64,000 bases of DNA from BRH-c54 sp965284565. Lineage in GTDB: Bacteria; Bacteroidota; Bacteroidia; Flavobacteriales_E; Vicingaceae. Made by a program: the position numbers and the translations under genes. Positions 35,916-44,723 of this stretch are shown one piece after another. The notes under the pieces were generated by a model that saw only the letters and a program-made list of their open reading frames with translations, was not told where the DNA came from and did no database searches. The stretch is taken from positions 3,038,001 through 3,102,000 of the forward strand of contig OZ260100.1 of NCBI GenBank assembly GCA_965284565.1. Reading direction: 5' to 3'. The number at the start of each line of letters is the position of its first letter. Position 1 is the stretch's first letter.

Positions 35916-38225
35916 ATGAGTAGTAATAAAATTCAGTTGATATCAATGTCCAAAAGCTTATGCTTAGTATTTTTTTTGAGTTTAACACTAGTTGTTAATG
36001 CCCAAAGAGTTGGACTTGTTTTTAGTGGCGGTGGTTCCAGTGGTATTGCTCATGTTGGTGTTTTAAAAGCCTTAGAAGAAAACAACATTCCAATTGACTA
36101 CATTGCAGGAACTTCTATGGGAGGATTAGTTGCAGGCTTTTATGCTGCAGGTTATTCACCTGAAGAAATAGAAGATATTTTTCTATCAGATAAATTTAAA
36201 AACTGGGCTAATGGACTACTAGATGAAAAGTACGTGTATTACCTTAGACAAAAAAAAGAAGATCCTTCTTTATTTACCTTAAAATTAAATTTGGACACTA
36301 TTATTGGAATTAGTCTTCCAACTAACCTTGTTTCCCCTTCAGCAATTAATTATGCTTTAATGCAATATTTAGCCCCTGCTTCTGCAAAAGCAGATAATAA
36401 TTTCGATAGTTTGTTTATTCCTTATAGGTGTATAGCCTCTGATATTATTTCAAAAAAACCAGTTGTACTAAGAAAAGGAATGCTACCAAAAGCTATTAGA
36501 GCTACTATGGCATATCCATTTTACTTGTCTCCTGTTACTTATGATAACCAATTATTATTTGATGGTGGACTTTACAACAACTTCCCATCTAATGTTATGT
36601 ATAATGAATTTGACCCTGATTACATTATTGGTAGTAACGTGTCATCCAATTTCTTACCTCCCAATGAAGATGATATTATTTCTCAAATTAAAGCTATTAT
36701 CTCTAACGATACTGAATACATGATACCATGCGAACAGTCTGTATTAATAGAACCAGATGCTGAAGACTTTTCAACTTTTAATTTTGATAATAATGAAGAG
36801 CTCATACAAATTGGTTATGAAGCAACATTAAAGAAAATTGAACATATAAAAAGTAATGTCTCAAGAAGAAATGACTCTACTTATATAGCAGAAAAAAGAA
36901 GTAAGTATAGAGCAAACCTTCCAGAACTTATATTTGATAATATTCAAGTACAAGGGTTAAAAACTTCCCAAAACACCTACATTAAAAATTCAATTCGATT
37001 AAAAAAAGATACGCTAAATGCTGAAGATTTAAAGTCTGAATACATAAAAGTTTCTTCTGATGATAAAATCAAATCATTATATCCTGAAGCAATTTTTAAT
37101 AATGAGACTAACAAGTTTAGCTTATTACTTAGAGCAAAAAAAGAAAAAAACTTTGTTGTTTCTTTTGGAGGTGTATTTTCCTCTAGACCTATAAATACAG
37201 GTTATTTAGGGCTGCAATATAATATTTTAAGAAAAAAATCTTACTCATTTATTGCTAATACTTATTTTGGCAAACTTCACAATTCAGTTAGTTTAGGTTT
37301 TAGGATGGACTTTCCTAAACCACTTCCATTTTACTGGGTTACTACATTTAATAATGATAGATGGGATTATTTTAAAAGTAACTCTACTTTTTTTGAAGAT
37401 ACCAGGCCATCTTTTTTAAGAAGTTCTGATTTATATGCGAAAACCGAACTTGGTATCCCTGTTGCTTACAAAGGAAAGTTATTAATTGGAGCTACTGCTG
37501 GCGAATTAGATAATGAATATTATCAAACAAGACAATTTATTTCTACAGATACCACAGATAAAACAAGTTTTAGAAATGCAATTGGATTTATTAAATATGA
37601 AAGGAATTCTTTAGACAGAAAACAATATGCTACGGCTGGAAGTTTTTTTACTGTTGGCGCAAAATACATTAAAGGAAAAGAAAAAACAATACCTGGCTCT
37701 ACTTCAATTATCAAAGATATTGCTCAAGAGTATCACGAATGGTTTATGTTAAAAGCAACTTATGATAAATATTTCATAAGAAAAGGTAAAATTAGGTTTG
37801 GAATTTTTGGAGAAGGTGTTTATTCCGATCAATCTTTTTTCGAAAATTATACTGCTAGTATTTTAACTGCTAATGCCTTTTCTCCACTTAGCGAAAGCAG
37901 AACCTTGTTCCAAGAAAGATTAAGAGCGCATAACTATGCGGCTGGTGGTATTAAAAATATTATTATGTTTACCAATAATTTTCACTTACGATTAGAAGGA
38001 TATATTTTTCAGCCATATCAAAGAATATTTCAAAATGAATTTAATAAAGCTGCTTATGGTTTAGAATGGGCTTCTAGAGAATATATAGCAGCTTCTTCTT
38101 TGGTTTACCATACTCCAATTGGCCCTATAGCTGTAAATGTTAATTATTACGATAGACAAGAAGACCACTGGAGTTTTTTAATACATTTTGGCTATTTAAT
38201 TTTCCCTAAAAAGAGTTTACATTAA
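35916..38225 (+). CDS. Patatin-like phospholipase with C-terminal outer membrane barrel
   Basis: 769 aa. A signal peptide ends at VVNAQ (the start could be the ATG at 35946, MSKSLCLVFF). The patatin domain (about 30-310) has the oxyanion loop FSGGGSSGIAHVGVLKALEE, nucleophile IAGTSMGGLVAGFYAAGY and catalytic aspartate DGGLYNNFPSNV. Then come a POTRA-like region and a beta-barrel of about 350 residues (GGVFSSRPINTGYLGLQYNI ... ending YDRQEDHWSFLIHFGYLIF). This resembles PlpD, a type Vd autotransporter that secretes its own patatin domain. It overlaps the convergent membrane-protein gene by 9 nt. Confidence 0.88.
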   Translation: MSSNKIQLISMSKSLCLVFFLSLTLVVNAQRVGLVFSGGGSSGIAHVGVLKALEENNIPIDYIAGTSMGGLVAGFYAAGYSPEEIEDIFLSDKFKNWANGLLDEKYVYYLRQKKEDPSLFTLKLNLDTIIGISLPTNLVSPSAINYALMQYLAPASAKADNNFDSLFIPYRCIASDIISKKPVVLRKGMLPKAIRATMAYPFYLSPVTYDNQLLFDGGLYNNFPSNVMYNEFDPDYIIGSNVSSNFLPPNEDDIISQIKAIISNDTEYMIPCEQSVLIEPDAEDFSTFNFDNNEELIQIGYEATLKKIEHIKSNVSRRNDSTYIAEKRSKYRANLPELIFDNIQVQGLKTSQNTYIKNSIRLKKDTLNAEDLKSEYIKVSSDDKIKSLYPEAIFNNETNKFSLLLRAKKEKNFVVSFGGVFSSRPINTGYLGLQYNILRKKSYSFIANTYFGKLHNSVSLGFRMDFPKPLPFYWVTTFNNDRWDYFKSNSTFFEDTRPSFLRSSDLYAKTELGIPVAYKGKLLIGATAGELDNEYYQTRQFISTDTTDKTSFRNAIGFIKYERNSLDRKQYATAGSFFTVGAKYIKGKEKTIPGSTSIIKDIAQEYHEWFMLKATYDKYFIRKGKIRFGIFGEGVYSDQSFFENYTASILTANAFSPLSESRTLFQERLRAHNYAAGGIKNIIMFTNNFHLRLEGYIFQPYQRIFQNEFNKAAYGLEWASREYIAASSLVYHTPIGPIAVNVNYYDRQEDHWSFLIHFGYLIFPKKSLH

Positions 38226-38669
38226 TAGTATCAACTTAATAAAAGTCAATACTATTGTCCAAAAAACAATCCCAAAAAGCATAATTATTAAAGTTTGACT
38301 ACTTTTTTTAAAAAAGCGAGTAGCTAAAAAGCATCCCAAAGGAATTGAGAATAATAGAGGTGTTAATAAAGAAATTCCTATCAATCCATATTTTGATTTT
38401 ACATTAATCATTCTTCTACTAGAGCTAGAAAATATTTTAGTTGGCAATTTGTCCTTTCTCCATCTAATCAATAATTTATCAATTAATTGATTAATAAAAG
38501 CTCCTAAAAAATAAAACACCAACATTCCTAAGCAGCCACCTATTAATAAAATCAAAAATGTAGAAGTCCAAGTAATTCTAGATATTGCAAGAATGTACAG
38601 CGCTGATGCCATAAACTTGGTAGCACTAAAAGCTAGTAGAAAAAATATTTCGTAAAAAGATAAAAACAT
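38217..38669 (-). CDS. Small integral membrane protein, unknown function
   Basis: 150 aa with about four hydrophobic segments (e.g. EIFFLLAFSATKFMASALYI, LLIGGCLGMLVFYFLGAFI, GLIGISLLTPLLFSIPLGCF, MLFGIVFWTIVLTFIKLILL) and basic loops with SSSSRRMINVKSKYG. The GISLLTPLLFSIPLG string resembles COG2426-type small transporter-like proteins, but this is weak. It is 8 nt downstream of upp on the same strand and may be co-transcribed with it. Confidence 0.7.
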   Translation of the reverse strand: MFLSFYEIFFLLAFSATKFMASALYILAISRITWTSTFLILLIGGCLGMLVFYFLGAFINQLIDKLLIRWRKDKLPTKIFSSSSRRMINVKSKYGLIGISLLTPLLFSIPLGCFLATRFFKKSSQTLIIMLFGIVFWTIVLTFIKLILLM

Positions 38670-38676
38670 TTATTGT

Positions 38677-39327
38677 TTATTCTTTAGCACCAAATGCTAA
38701 ATCTCCAGCATCGCCAAGACCAGGAACTATATAAGATTGGGCTGTAAGCTCATCATCAACTGCTCCAACCCATACAGTAGTGTCTTCTGGTAAATGTTTT
38801 TTAATGTAATTTACTCCTTCAACACTTGCTATCAAAGTAACAATATGTAGCTTAGATGGTTTGCCTTTTTCTAATAACAATTTATAAATTTCTACCATTG
38901 ATGCTCCAGAAGCAAGCATTGGATCTGATAAAATAACTGTTCTTCCAGTTAAATCCGGACTTGCCATATATTCTGCTTCAATTACAAAAGAGCCATCTTT
39001 ATGGTGTTTTCTATATGCAGATACAAAAGCATTGTCAGCTTTATCAAAATAATTTAATAAACCTTGGTGTAATGGAAGCCCTGCTCTTAATATTGTAGCT
39101 AATACTGGTTGCTCTATAAGTAATTTCATTTCTGCTACACCTAAAGGAGTAATTACTTCCTGTTTTTTATAGGTTAATGTTTTACTTACTTCATAGGCGA
39201 AAATTTCTCCTAAGCGTTCACAATTTCTTCTAAAACGCATACTGTCACCTTGTATACTTACATCTCTAATTTCGGCAACAAACTGATTAAAAAGTGTGTT
39301 TTCTGAGCCTAGGTTAATAATCTTCAT
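38677..39327 (-). CDS. upp: Uracil phosphoribosyltransferase
   Basis: 216 aa. It makes UMP from uracil and PRPP. The PRPP-binding motif VILSDPMLASGASMVEIYKL and the C-terminal uracil loop YIVPGLGDAGDLAFG are visible; ILRAGLPLHQGLLNYFDKAD also fits. It joins cytidine deaminase and the CNT nucleoside transporter in pyrimidine salvage. The minus-strand neighbours are a membrane protein after it and the deacetylase-like gene before it (24 nt). Confidence 0.93.
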   Translation of the reverse strand: MKIINLGSENTLFNQFVAEIRDVSIQGDSMRFRRNCERLGEIFAYEVSKTLTYKKQEVITPLGVAEMKLLIEQPVLATILRAGLPLHQGLLNYFDKADNAFVSAYRKHHKDGSFVIEAEYMASPDLTGRTVILSDPMLASGASMVEIYKLLLEKGKPSKLHIVTLIASVEGVNYIKKHLPEDTTVWVGAVDDELTAQSYIVPGLGDAGDLAFGAKE

Positions 39328-39351
39328 TGTAGATAAATTTATGCTGTTAAT

Positions 39352-40653
39352 TTATTTTTTTGCCACTAATAACATTTTTTCATAGACCTCTCGCCAACCT
39401 TTCCAAATATCTTCATCGGAAAGAGACTCATTGTGCCATATGCTTACAAAAGTACCATTTACTTTTTTTACAAGCTCTAATATTTTATTAATGTTCATAA
39501 TTGCCTCTTCCTTAGTATTATTCTGATAATATTTTAATCCTGCTTCCATTACACAAAATGGGATGATTTTTAATGATGTTATTTTATTTTTTTCTAAATC
39601 AAAAAAATAATATGGAGAACAAATACTAGCTCTAAACCCAATATTTTCAGCATAACCCATTGAATAATCTTCTGTAATTCCAACCGAAATTAAATGCTGA
39701 TATGTAGTTGGAAAACTCAATTTTAAAAAATGTTGACGACTTTTTATAATACTTTTTTCTACAATTTTTTCTAATCGTAATTTTTCCTCTTTTAATAAAT
39801 CGATATTGCTATTAGAAAGATATGACGGATGCAGTCCAACTGTATTAGTAATAGCTATTTTTTTAACTAAATGTTGAAAATTTTCATTATCAAAAGCTAT
39901 ATTTTTATCAAATGAAGCATAATTTCCTATTAAAAAAAAGTAAGTCGGACGAACTTTATATTTTTGATGAATTTCATCTTGATAATCATACGTATCATAA
40001 GGATCCTCAGCCTTATTACACAAAACATCTATTCTATATTTTAAATTTTGAGGTTTTAAAATGGATTTTGCTAATCCCCCAACAGTTCTCCAAAAGCCCT
40101 TATGTTTAAAAGCAAAAGCATTATCAATATCTATGGTGCTTAAAAAATCAAATTTTCTTTCAGGAAATTTATACTCTTTATAATAACTGACTAAAATATT
40201 TGCAATTTTATCTGTCCATAAATTCACCATTGGTAATTCTAAACAGTTATTTTTAAAAGCAAAACTTTCCGATGCTAAATACCTTCCGTGTTTATCTGTT
40301 TGATGGGGTAAATATTCTTCATACCTAGAAATTAAATAAAAAATTGTAGCAAAAACATCAAAGTTAAAATGATTGTCTGAAGGAATTTCAAATAATCCGA
40401 CAGTTCCATCAGCTTGAGTAATTGCTTTTGTATTTTGTGGTTTTATGTCTTCCTCAAACAATAAGTTTGTTGATGAAAAATGCAAACCACCATCTATTGC
40501 TTTAGGTGAATAAGATAACTTTGTTGTTTTACACGATAAATAAAAATCAATATCATCAGTAAATGATACCGGTTTTTTAAGAATATGCTCAAATACTGTT
40601 TGAAAAGTATAGCTAACCCTATTGGTTACTTTATGTGTATAGACTAAAATCAT
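39352..40653 (-). CDS. Polysaccharide deacetylase-like protein
   Basis: 433 aa. The C-terminal two thirds look like a NodB-type deacetylase barrel: FDFLSTIDIDNAFAFKHKGF, PTYFFLIGNYASFDK, TVGLHPSYLSN and VSIWHNESLSDEDIWKGW. The N-terminal 170 residues (GGLHFSSTNLLFEED, ATIFYLISRYEEYLPHQTDK) resemble a domain that accompanies such barrels in Bacteroidota. The first motif has D-x-D with N rather than a second metal aspartate (DIDNAF), so activity is unsure. It is 4 nt after radC on the same strand. Confidence 0.8.
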   Translation of the reverse strand: MILVYTHKVTNRVSYTFQTVFEHILKKPVSFTDDIDFYLSCKTTKLSYSPKAIDGGLHFSSTNLLFEEDIKPQNTKAITQADGTVGLFEIPSDNHFNFDVFATIFYLISRYEEYLPHQTDKHGRYLASESFAFKNNCLELPMVNLWTDKIANILVSYYKEYKFPERKFDFLSTIDIDNAFAFKHKGFWRTVGGLAKSILKPQNLKYRIDVLCNKAEDPYDTYDYQDEIHQKYKVRPTYFFLIGNYASFDKNIAFDNENFQHLVKKIAITNTVGLHPSYLSNSNIDLLKEEKLRLEKIVEKSIIKSRQHFLKLSFPTTYQHLISVGITEDYSMGYAENIGFRASICSPYYFFDLEKNKITSLKIIPFCVMEAGLKYYQNNTKEEAIMNINKILELVKKVNGTFVSIWHNESLSDEDIWKGWREVYEKMLLVAKK

Positions 40654-40657
40654 TTTC

Positions 40658-41350
40658 TTACATTAATCCTTCATCAGCAAAACTATAATAACTTTTGTCT
40701 GTAACAATTAAATGATCAAGTACAGGTACATCCATCATATTTCCAATTTCTTTCATTTTTTTAGTTAGCTGAATATCTGCATCACTAGGTTTTAAGTTTC
40801 CGGATGGATGATTATGACACAAAATAACAGCCGAAGCAAGTAATTGAATAGCTTCTTTAAAAATAATTTTAGCATCTGCAACTGTTCCAGAAACACCTCC
40901 TTTACTTACATTGCTTTTTTTAATAACCGCATTACGCCTATCTAAAAACAATACCCAAAATTCTTCATGAGGCAAATCGCTCATTACACCAATAATTTCT
41001 TCAAAAACATCTTTACTTGATTTAATGTTTTTATTAAGTTGATTATCAGTATTTTTTCTTCTTCTACCTAACTCCAAAGCTGCTACAATACTAATAGCTT
41101 TTGCCTCTCCTATTCCATTAAATTGCATTAATTCTTTAACAGAAAGCCTCCCTAGTTTATTCAAATCATTATCAATAGACTTAAGAATTCTTTTTGAAAG
41201 TTCTACAGCACTTTCGTTTCTGTTTCCAGAGCCTATTAAAATTGCTATAAGCTCTGCATCAGAAAGTACCGACCTACCTTTAGAAAGTAATTTCTCTCTG
41301 GGCCTATCTTCCTCAGCCCAAGCTTTAATATTTAGTTTTTCGGAATACAT
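40658..41350 (-). CDS. radC: RadC family JAB/MPN-domain protein
   Basis: 230 aa. N-terminal helix-hairpin-helix (QFNGIGEAKAISIVAALELG) and C-terminal JAMM metalloprotease fold with HNHPSGNLKPSDAD, the metal-binding motif, are seen. The name refers to DNA repair but a direct role is unproven; the family is often found on mobile elements. Here it sits in a housekeeping setting beside upp. A TTGATTATCAA palindrome lies 16 nt upstream of its start. Confidence 0.9.
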   Translation of the reverse strand: MYSEKLNIKAWAEEDRPREKLLSKGRSVLSDAELIAILIGSGNRNESAVELSKRILKSIDNDLNKLGRLSVKELMQFNGIGEAKAISIVAALELGRRRKNTDNQLNKNIKSSKDVFEEIIGVMSDLPHEEFWVLFLDRRNAVIKKSNVSKGGVSGTVADAKIIFKEAIQLLASAVILCHNHPSGNLKPSDADIQLTKKMKEIGNMMDVPVLDHLIVTDKSYYSFADEGLM

Positions 41351-41366
41351 AAAGCAGTTATATCAA

Positions 41367-41377
41367 TTGATTATCAA
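41367..41377. promoter_or_regulatory. TTGATTATCAA palindrome upstream of radC
   Basis: A perfect 11-nt palindrome 17 nt before the radC start. The same core appears before moxR at 47349-47361. Chance is possible in AT-rich DNA. Confidence 0.25.
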
Positions 41378-41460
41378 CTATAGTTGCTGCTAAATTAGCG
41401 AAAAATATGTTTTTTAGTTCTAATTCTTATTTAACATCCCCCATTTTACTACCCTAATAA

Positions 41461-41596
41461 AACCACATAGACACATAGACTATTGTTATCATAAAAGATA
41501 ATTATAGTCAAACATAGTATTTTCCTCCGCCTAAGGCGGATAAACTATGATAACCTTTTTATACTTTTAGTAATAAAAACTATGATCTATGTGGTT
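41461..41596. repeat. MITE-like nested palindromic element
   Basis: Perfect 11-bp terminal inverted repeats, AACCACATAGA (41461-41471) and TCTATGTGGTT (41586-41596). Inside are further pairs, GTTATCAT/ATGATAAC and CATAGT/ACTATG, and a central GC-rich palindrome TCCGCCTAAGGCGGA (41525-41539). No coding sequence. It fills most of the gap between radC and the SET gene. Confidence 0.6.
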
Positions 41597-41635
41597 AAAA
41601 ATTCTTAAGTTAACAGTTTCACTCCTAGCTGAGAA

Positions 41636-42241
41636 TTATTTTATTTTCTCTCCATTTCCATTAGGATAGAAATTATGCAAAATAGAAAGCATTTGTTTTT
41701 CACCTTTTTCAATAGCTTCAATCTCTTTCCATTTTTCATCAGAAATTAAAGTACGTAATGGCTGGTTTACCTTTGTAACTAATGGAAATGCTTTTTCTAT
41801 CTTTTTATCCCAAATCTTATGATATTTTACCAAATCATCTGGATAAACAATTTTTCTGCGAGTACCTTCATCTATTCCTCTAAAAGGATAGGGAATATTT
41901 AAATACCCATAGTCATCGGTAAGTTGTTCTCCTGGAAGGATATCTCTTATAGCAATTTCAAAATCGTATGCTGTAGTTAAACAGTTAGAGTTAAAACTAT
42001 GGTTTACATACCTTCCATTATCCCAACAAAGTACGTAGTTACCATTGTTGTTACGGAAAGTATAAAAATCTAATATGTCCTGATAGATAGGTTCCATTGT
42101 TTGAATTTCTAATGGACTAAACTCTCTATCTAACTTATCTAATACCCAAGTAATGGTCCCTTTTGGGATAAATTCTCGAGCGACAACGCCATAACCTATT
42201 TCGTTGCTAATAAATTTTAATTCTGTAAGTGGATGAATCAT
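41636..42241 (-). CDS. SET-domain protein (lysine methyltransferase-like)
   Basis: 201 aa. The SET fold is visible in the first 120 residues: GYGVVAREFIPKGTITWVLD, the pseudoknot strand YVNHSFNSNCLTTA (the NHS motif) and DILPGEQLTDDYGYLN, with the DDYGY near the substrate tyrosine. SAM-binding should occur at GYG and NHS. The C-terminal 80 residues are charged and unassigned. Bacterial targets of such proteins are mostly unknown. The gene is alone on the minus strand, 105 nt from a possible TACATTTG element at 42347-42354. Confidence 0.8.
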   Translation of the reverse strand: MIHPLTELKFISNEIGYGVVAREFIPKGTITWVLDKLDREFSPLEIQTMEPIYQDILDFYTFRNNNGNYVLCWDNGRYVNHSFNSNCLTTAYDFEIAIRDILPGEQLTDDYGYLNIPYPFRGIDEGTRRKIVYPDDLVKYHKIWDKKIEKAFPLVTKVNQPLRTLISDEKWKEIEAIEKGEKQMLSILHNFYPNGNGEKIK

Positions 42242-42491
42242 ATATATTTAAGGTTTAAAAAATTACTAATTGAGCTTTTAAAAAAATCTAGTAGCTGTGA
42301 AATCATATACTCAAAAACCTTAAAACATTTTCAGCTATTATTAGTACAAATGTAAATAGGATTTTAATTCAAAAAACTTTTTTGACCTATTTATTTTAAG
42401 GTGGTTTTAATATTTATTTATTCTTAAAAGATATCTCACTAACCTTATAAATTTGAGATAAAAAAAAAGCAAGTGTATCAATTTGGTTGCT

Positions 42492-42499
42492 TAAATTTG
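42492..42499 (+). promoter_or_regulatory. TAnnTTTG element 4 nt before the recF start
   Basis: TAAATTTG is followed by CTCT and ATG, predicting a leaderless message. A second TAAATTTG lies at 42448-42455 and could drive a normal leader of about 45 nt, so both remain open. Confidence 0.4.
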
Positions 42500-42503
42500 C
42501 TCT

Positions 42504-43607
42504 ATGATTTTATCTGAATTATCTATCATTAACTTTAAAAACTACGAAGAAGCTAACCTAAAACTTTCTGAAACTATTAATTGTTTCCTGGGAGATAATG
42601 GTGGTGGAAAAACCAATATTTTAGATGCTATCTATTATTTATCTTTTTGTAAAAGTCATTTCAACCCTATTGATAGTCAAAATATAAATCATGATGCTCC
42701 TTTTTTTGTGGTAGAAGGATATTTCAATAATCAGACAGAAACAGACAGAGTTTATTGTGGTGTAAAAAGAGGTCAGAAAAAAGTTTTTAAATACAACAAA
42801 AAAGAATACACTAAACTTGCAGACCATATTGGCAAAATTCCTTTGGTGATAATTACTCCAGCAGATACTTCTTTAATTATTGACGGAAGTGATGTTAGAA
42901 GAAAATTTGTTGACGGTATTATTTGTCAGTACGATAATAATTACCTGAACAACCTAATGAACTATAACAAAGCCCTACAACAACGAAATTTATTATTAAA
43001 ATCGTTTTGGAACAATAGAAATTTTGATGCGGCTTCTTTAGAAATATGGGACGATCAACTTATTCAGTTTGGAAAATATATTCACCAAGCAAGGCAAAAT
43101 TTTGTAGAACAATTTGCTCCATTTTTTCAAGAATATTATACTTTATTAAGTAATCAAAAAGAAAAAGTGAGTTTGTTGTACGACTCTAAACTTAACGATA
43201 CTGATTTTGAAACCTTATTACAACAAAGTTTAGACAAAGACAAGGCGTCAAGCTATACTAATGTAGGAATACATAAAGATGATTTGTTTTTTAATATTGG
43301 TGAATTTCCTATAAAAAAATTCGGTTCTCAAGGACAACAAAAAACCTACCTATTAGCATTAAAACTGGCTCAGGCAGCCCTTATTCAAAACATAAAAAAT
43401 ACTAAAGTCACCCTTTTATTAGATGATATTTATGATAAGTTAGATAATAAAAGAATGAATCAATTAATTAATATTGTAGGCAGCAAACAGTTTGGACAAA
43501 TTTTTATTACAGATACTTCTTTTGACAGAATTCCTTCTATACTTGAAAATGAAAAACTAACATTTAAGGTGTTTAATATTACCAACGGAAAAATTAACGA
43601 CCAATGA
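42504..43607 (+). CDS. recF: DNA replication and repair protein RecF
   Basis: 367 aa. SMC-like ATPase: Walker A FLGDNGGGKTNILDAIYYLS at about 29-48, the arm region GVKRGQKKVFKYNKKEY, the signature-type segment KFGSQGQQKTYLLALKLAQA and Walker B TLLLDDIYDKLDNKRM are visible. It loads RecA at gaps with RecO and RecR. Its stop overlaps the start of the DUF721 gene (ATGA), so these two are coupled. dnaA, dnaN and gyrB are not here. Confidence 0.93.
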   Translation: MILSELSIINFKNYEEANLKLSETINCFLGDNGGGKTNILDAIYYLSFCKSHFNPIDSQNINHDAPFFVVEGYFNNQTETDRVYCGVKRGQKKVFKYNKKEYTKLADHIGKIPLVIITPADTSLIIDGSDVRRKFVDGIICQYDNNYLNNLMNYNKALQQRNLLLKSFWNNRNFDAASLEIWDDQLIQFGKYIHQARQNFVEQFAPFFQEYYTLLSNQKEKVSLLYDSKLNDTDFETLLQQSLDKDKASSYTNVGIHKDDLFFNIGEFPIKKFGSQGQQKTYLLALKLAQAALIQNIKNTKVTLLLDDIYDKLDNKRMNQLINIVGSKQFGQIFITDTSFDRIPSILENEKLTFKVFNITNGKINDQ

Positions 43608-43885
43608 GCGAAAAACCTATAAAAGAATTAGTTGACAAAATACTTAGAGCCTACGGATATCAAGATCAGTTAGATGAAATTGAACTGATTAAACAATACG
43701 AATTGGCTGTTGGAAATATGTTTGTGAAACACACTGAAAAAGTTTATTTTCAAAATAAAAAATTGTTTGTAAAACTTAATTCTGCTGCATTAAAACAAGA
43801 AATGAGTTATGCTAAAGAAGCATTAAAAGAAAAGCTTAACAACACTATGGGGCGACATATTATTAATGAAATAGTAATCATTTAA
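43604..43885 (+). CDS. DUF721 (DciA-like) protein
   Basis: 93 aa, the compact form of DUF721: LAVGNMFVKHTEKVYFQNKK and LFVKLNSAALKQEMSYAKEA match the family, whose DciA members load the replicative helicase in bacteria lacking DnaC. Whether this short form does so is not known. It overlaps recF by 4 nt, the usual arrangement, and precedes the EI24 gene by 10 nt. Confidence 0.82.
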   Translation: MSEKPIKELVDKILRAYGYQDQLDEIELIKQYELAVGNMFVKHTEKVYFQNKKLFVKLNSAALKQEMSYAKEALKEKLNNTMGRHIINEIVII

Positions 43886-43895
43886 CTATCTTAAA

Positions 43896-44708
43896 ATGAA
43901 ATTTTTTAATGACATTGGAAATGGATTAGCCGCTTACCCAAAAGCAATTGGTTTAATTTTCTCAAACGGATTATGGTGGTATTTTTTATTCCCCATTTTA
44001 CTTAATATTTTGTTTTTTGTAGGAGGCTTTTATGGAATTGGCGTGTTATCTGATGCTGTTCAAGAATGGTTATCATCTTTATTAGAAAATGATAGCGACA
44101 CCTTTTTAGGCTTTACATTTTTAAAAGATGTAGGACTTTATATTCAAAAAATTGCTAGTGGTTTTTTATGGATATTTCTAAAAATCATCTTTTTCTTTAT
44201 TTTCGCCACTTTTGGTGGGTATATCGTTATTATTTGTTTGTCGCCCATTTTTGCTATACTTTCTGAAAAAACGGAAGAAATTTTAACTGGAAAAAAATAC
44301 CCTTTTAATGCCGACCAATTAATGCGAGACATTGTGAGAGGAGTTTTAATTGCGTTTAGAAATGTTTTTATAGAAACCTTATTTATCATCCTATTCTTTA
44401 TACTTAGTTTTATTCCTATTGTTGGTCAGGTAGCTGCTATTGTTATGTTTTTTATATCTGCCTATTTCTACGGCTTCTCCTTTATTGATTACTACCTTGA
44501 AAGACAAAAATATAACCTAAGTCAAAGTGTGAGGTTTATGCGTCTTAACAAAGGTGTAGCTATAGCTAACGGAAGTATTTTTGCTTTAGTGATGTATATT
44601 CCTTTTTGCGGAATAACCTTAGCAGGTTTTGTAGCAATAGTTTCTGTTGTTGCCGCTTCAATTTCCACACATAAAGTTATTAATAATAAAAGTATTCAGA
44701 ATATATAA
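43896..44708 (+). CDS. EI24 domain-containing (CysZ-like) membrane protein
   Basis: 270 aa with about five hydrophobic segments. The EI24/CysZ signature is seen in LSPIFAILSEKTEEILTGKK, FNADQLMRDIVRGVLIAFRN and the FIDYYLERQKYNLSQSVRFM stretch. CysZ imports sulfate in enterics; Bacteroidota members have no assigned substrate. It lies between the DUF721 gene and mqnA in one plus-strand unit. Confidence 0.8.
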   Translation: MKFFNDIGNGLAAYPKAIGLIFSNGLWWYFLFPILLNILFFVGGFYGIGVLSDAVQEWLSSLLENDSDTFLGFTFLKDVGLYIQKIASGFLWIFLKIIFFFIFATFGGYIVIICLSPIFAILSEKTEEILTGKKYPFNADQLMRDIVRGVLIAFRNVFIETLFIILFFILSFIPIVGQVAAIVMFFISAYFYGFSFIDYYLERQKYNLSQSVRFMRLNKGVAIANGSIFALVMYIPFCGITLAGFVAIVSVVAASISTHKVINNKSIQNI

Positions 44709-44723
44709 AGGTTAAATTAAAAA

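Noticed and set aside
40658..41350. radC as a marker of a mobile element
   Set aside because: It sits with housekeeping genes (upp side) on the same strand, and no recombinase, phage or plasmid gene is near.
42242..43607. Chromosomal replication origin near recF
   Set aside because: No dnaA or dnaN, no cluster of DnaA boxes was seen, and recF is often away from the origin in this phylum.
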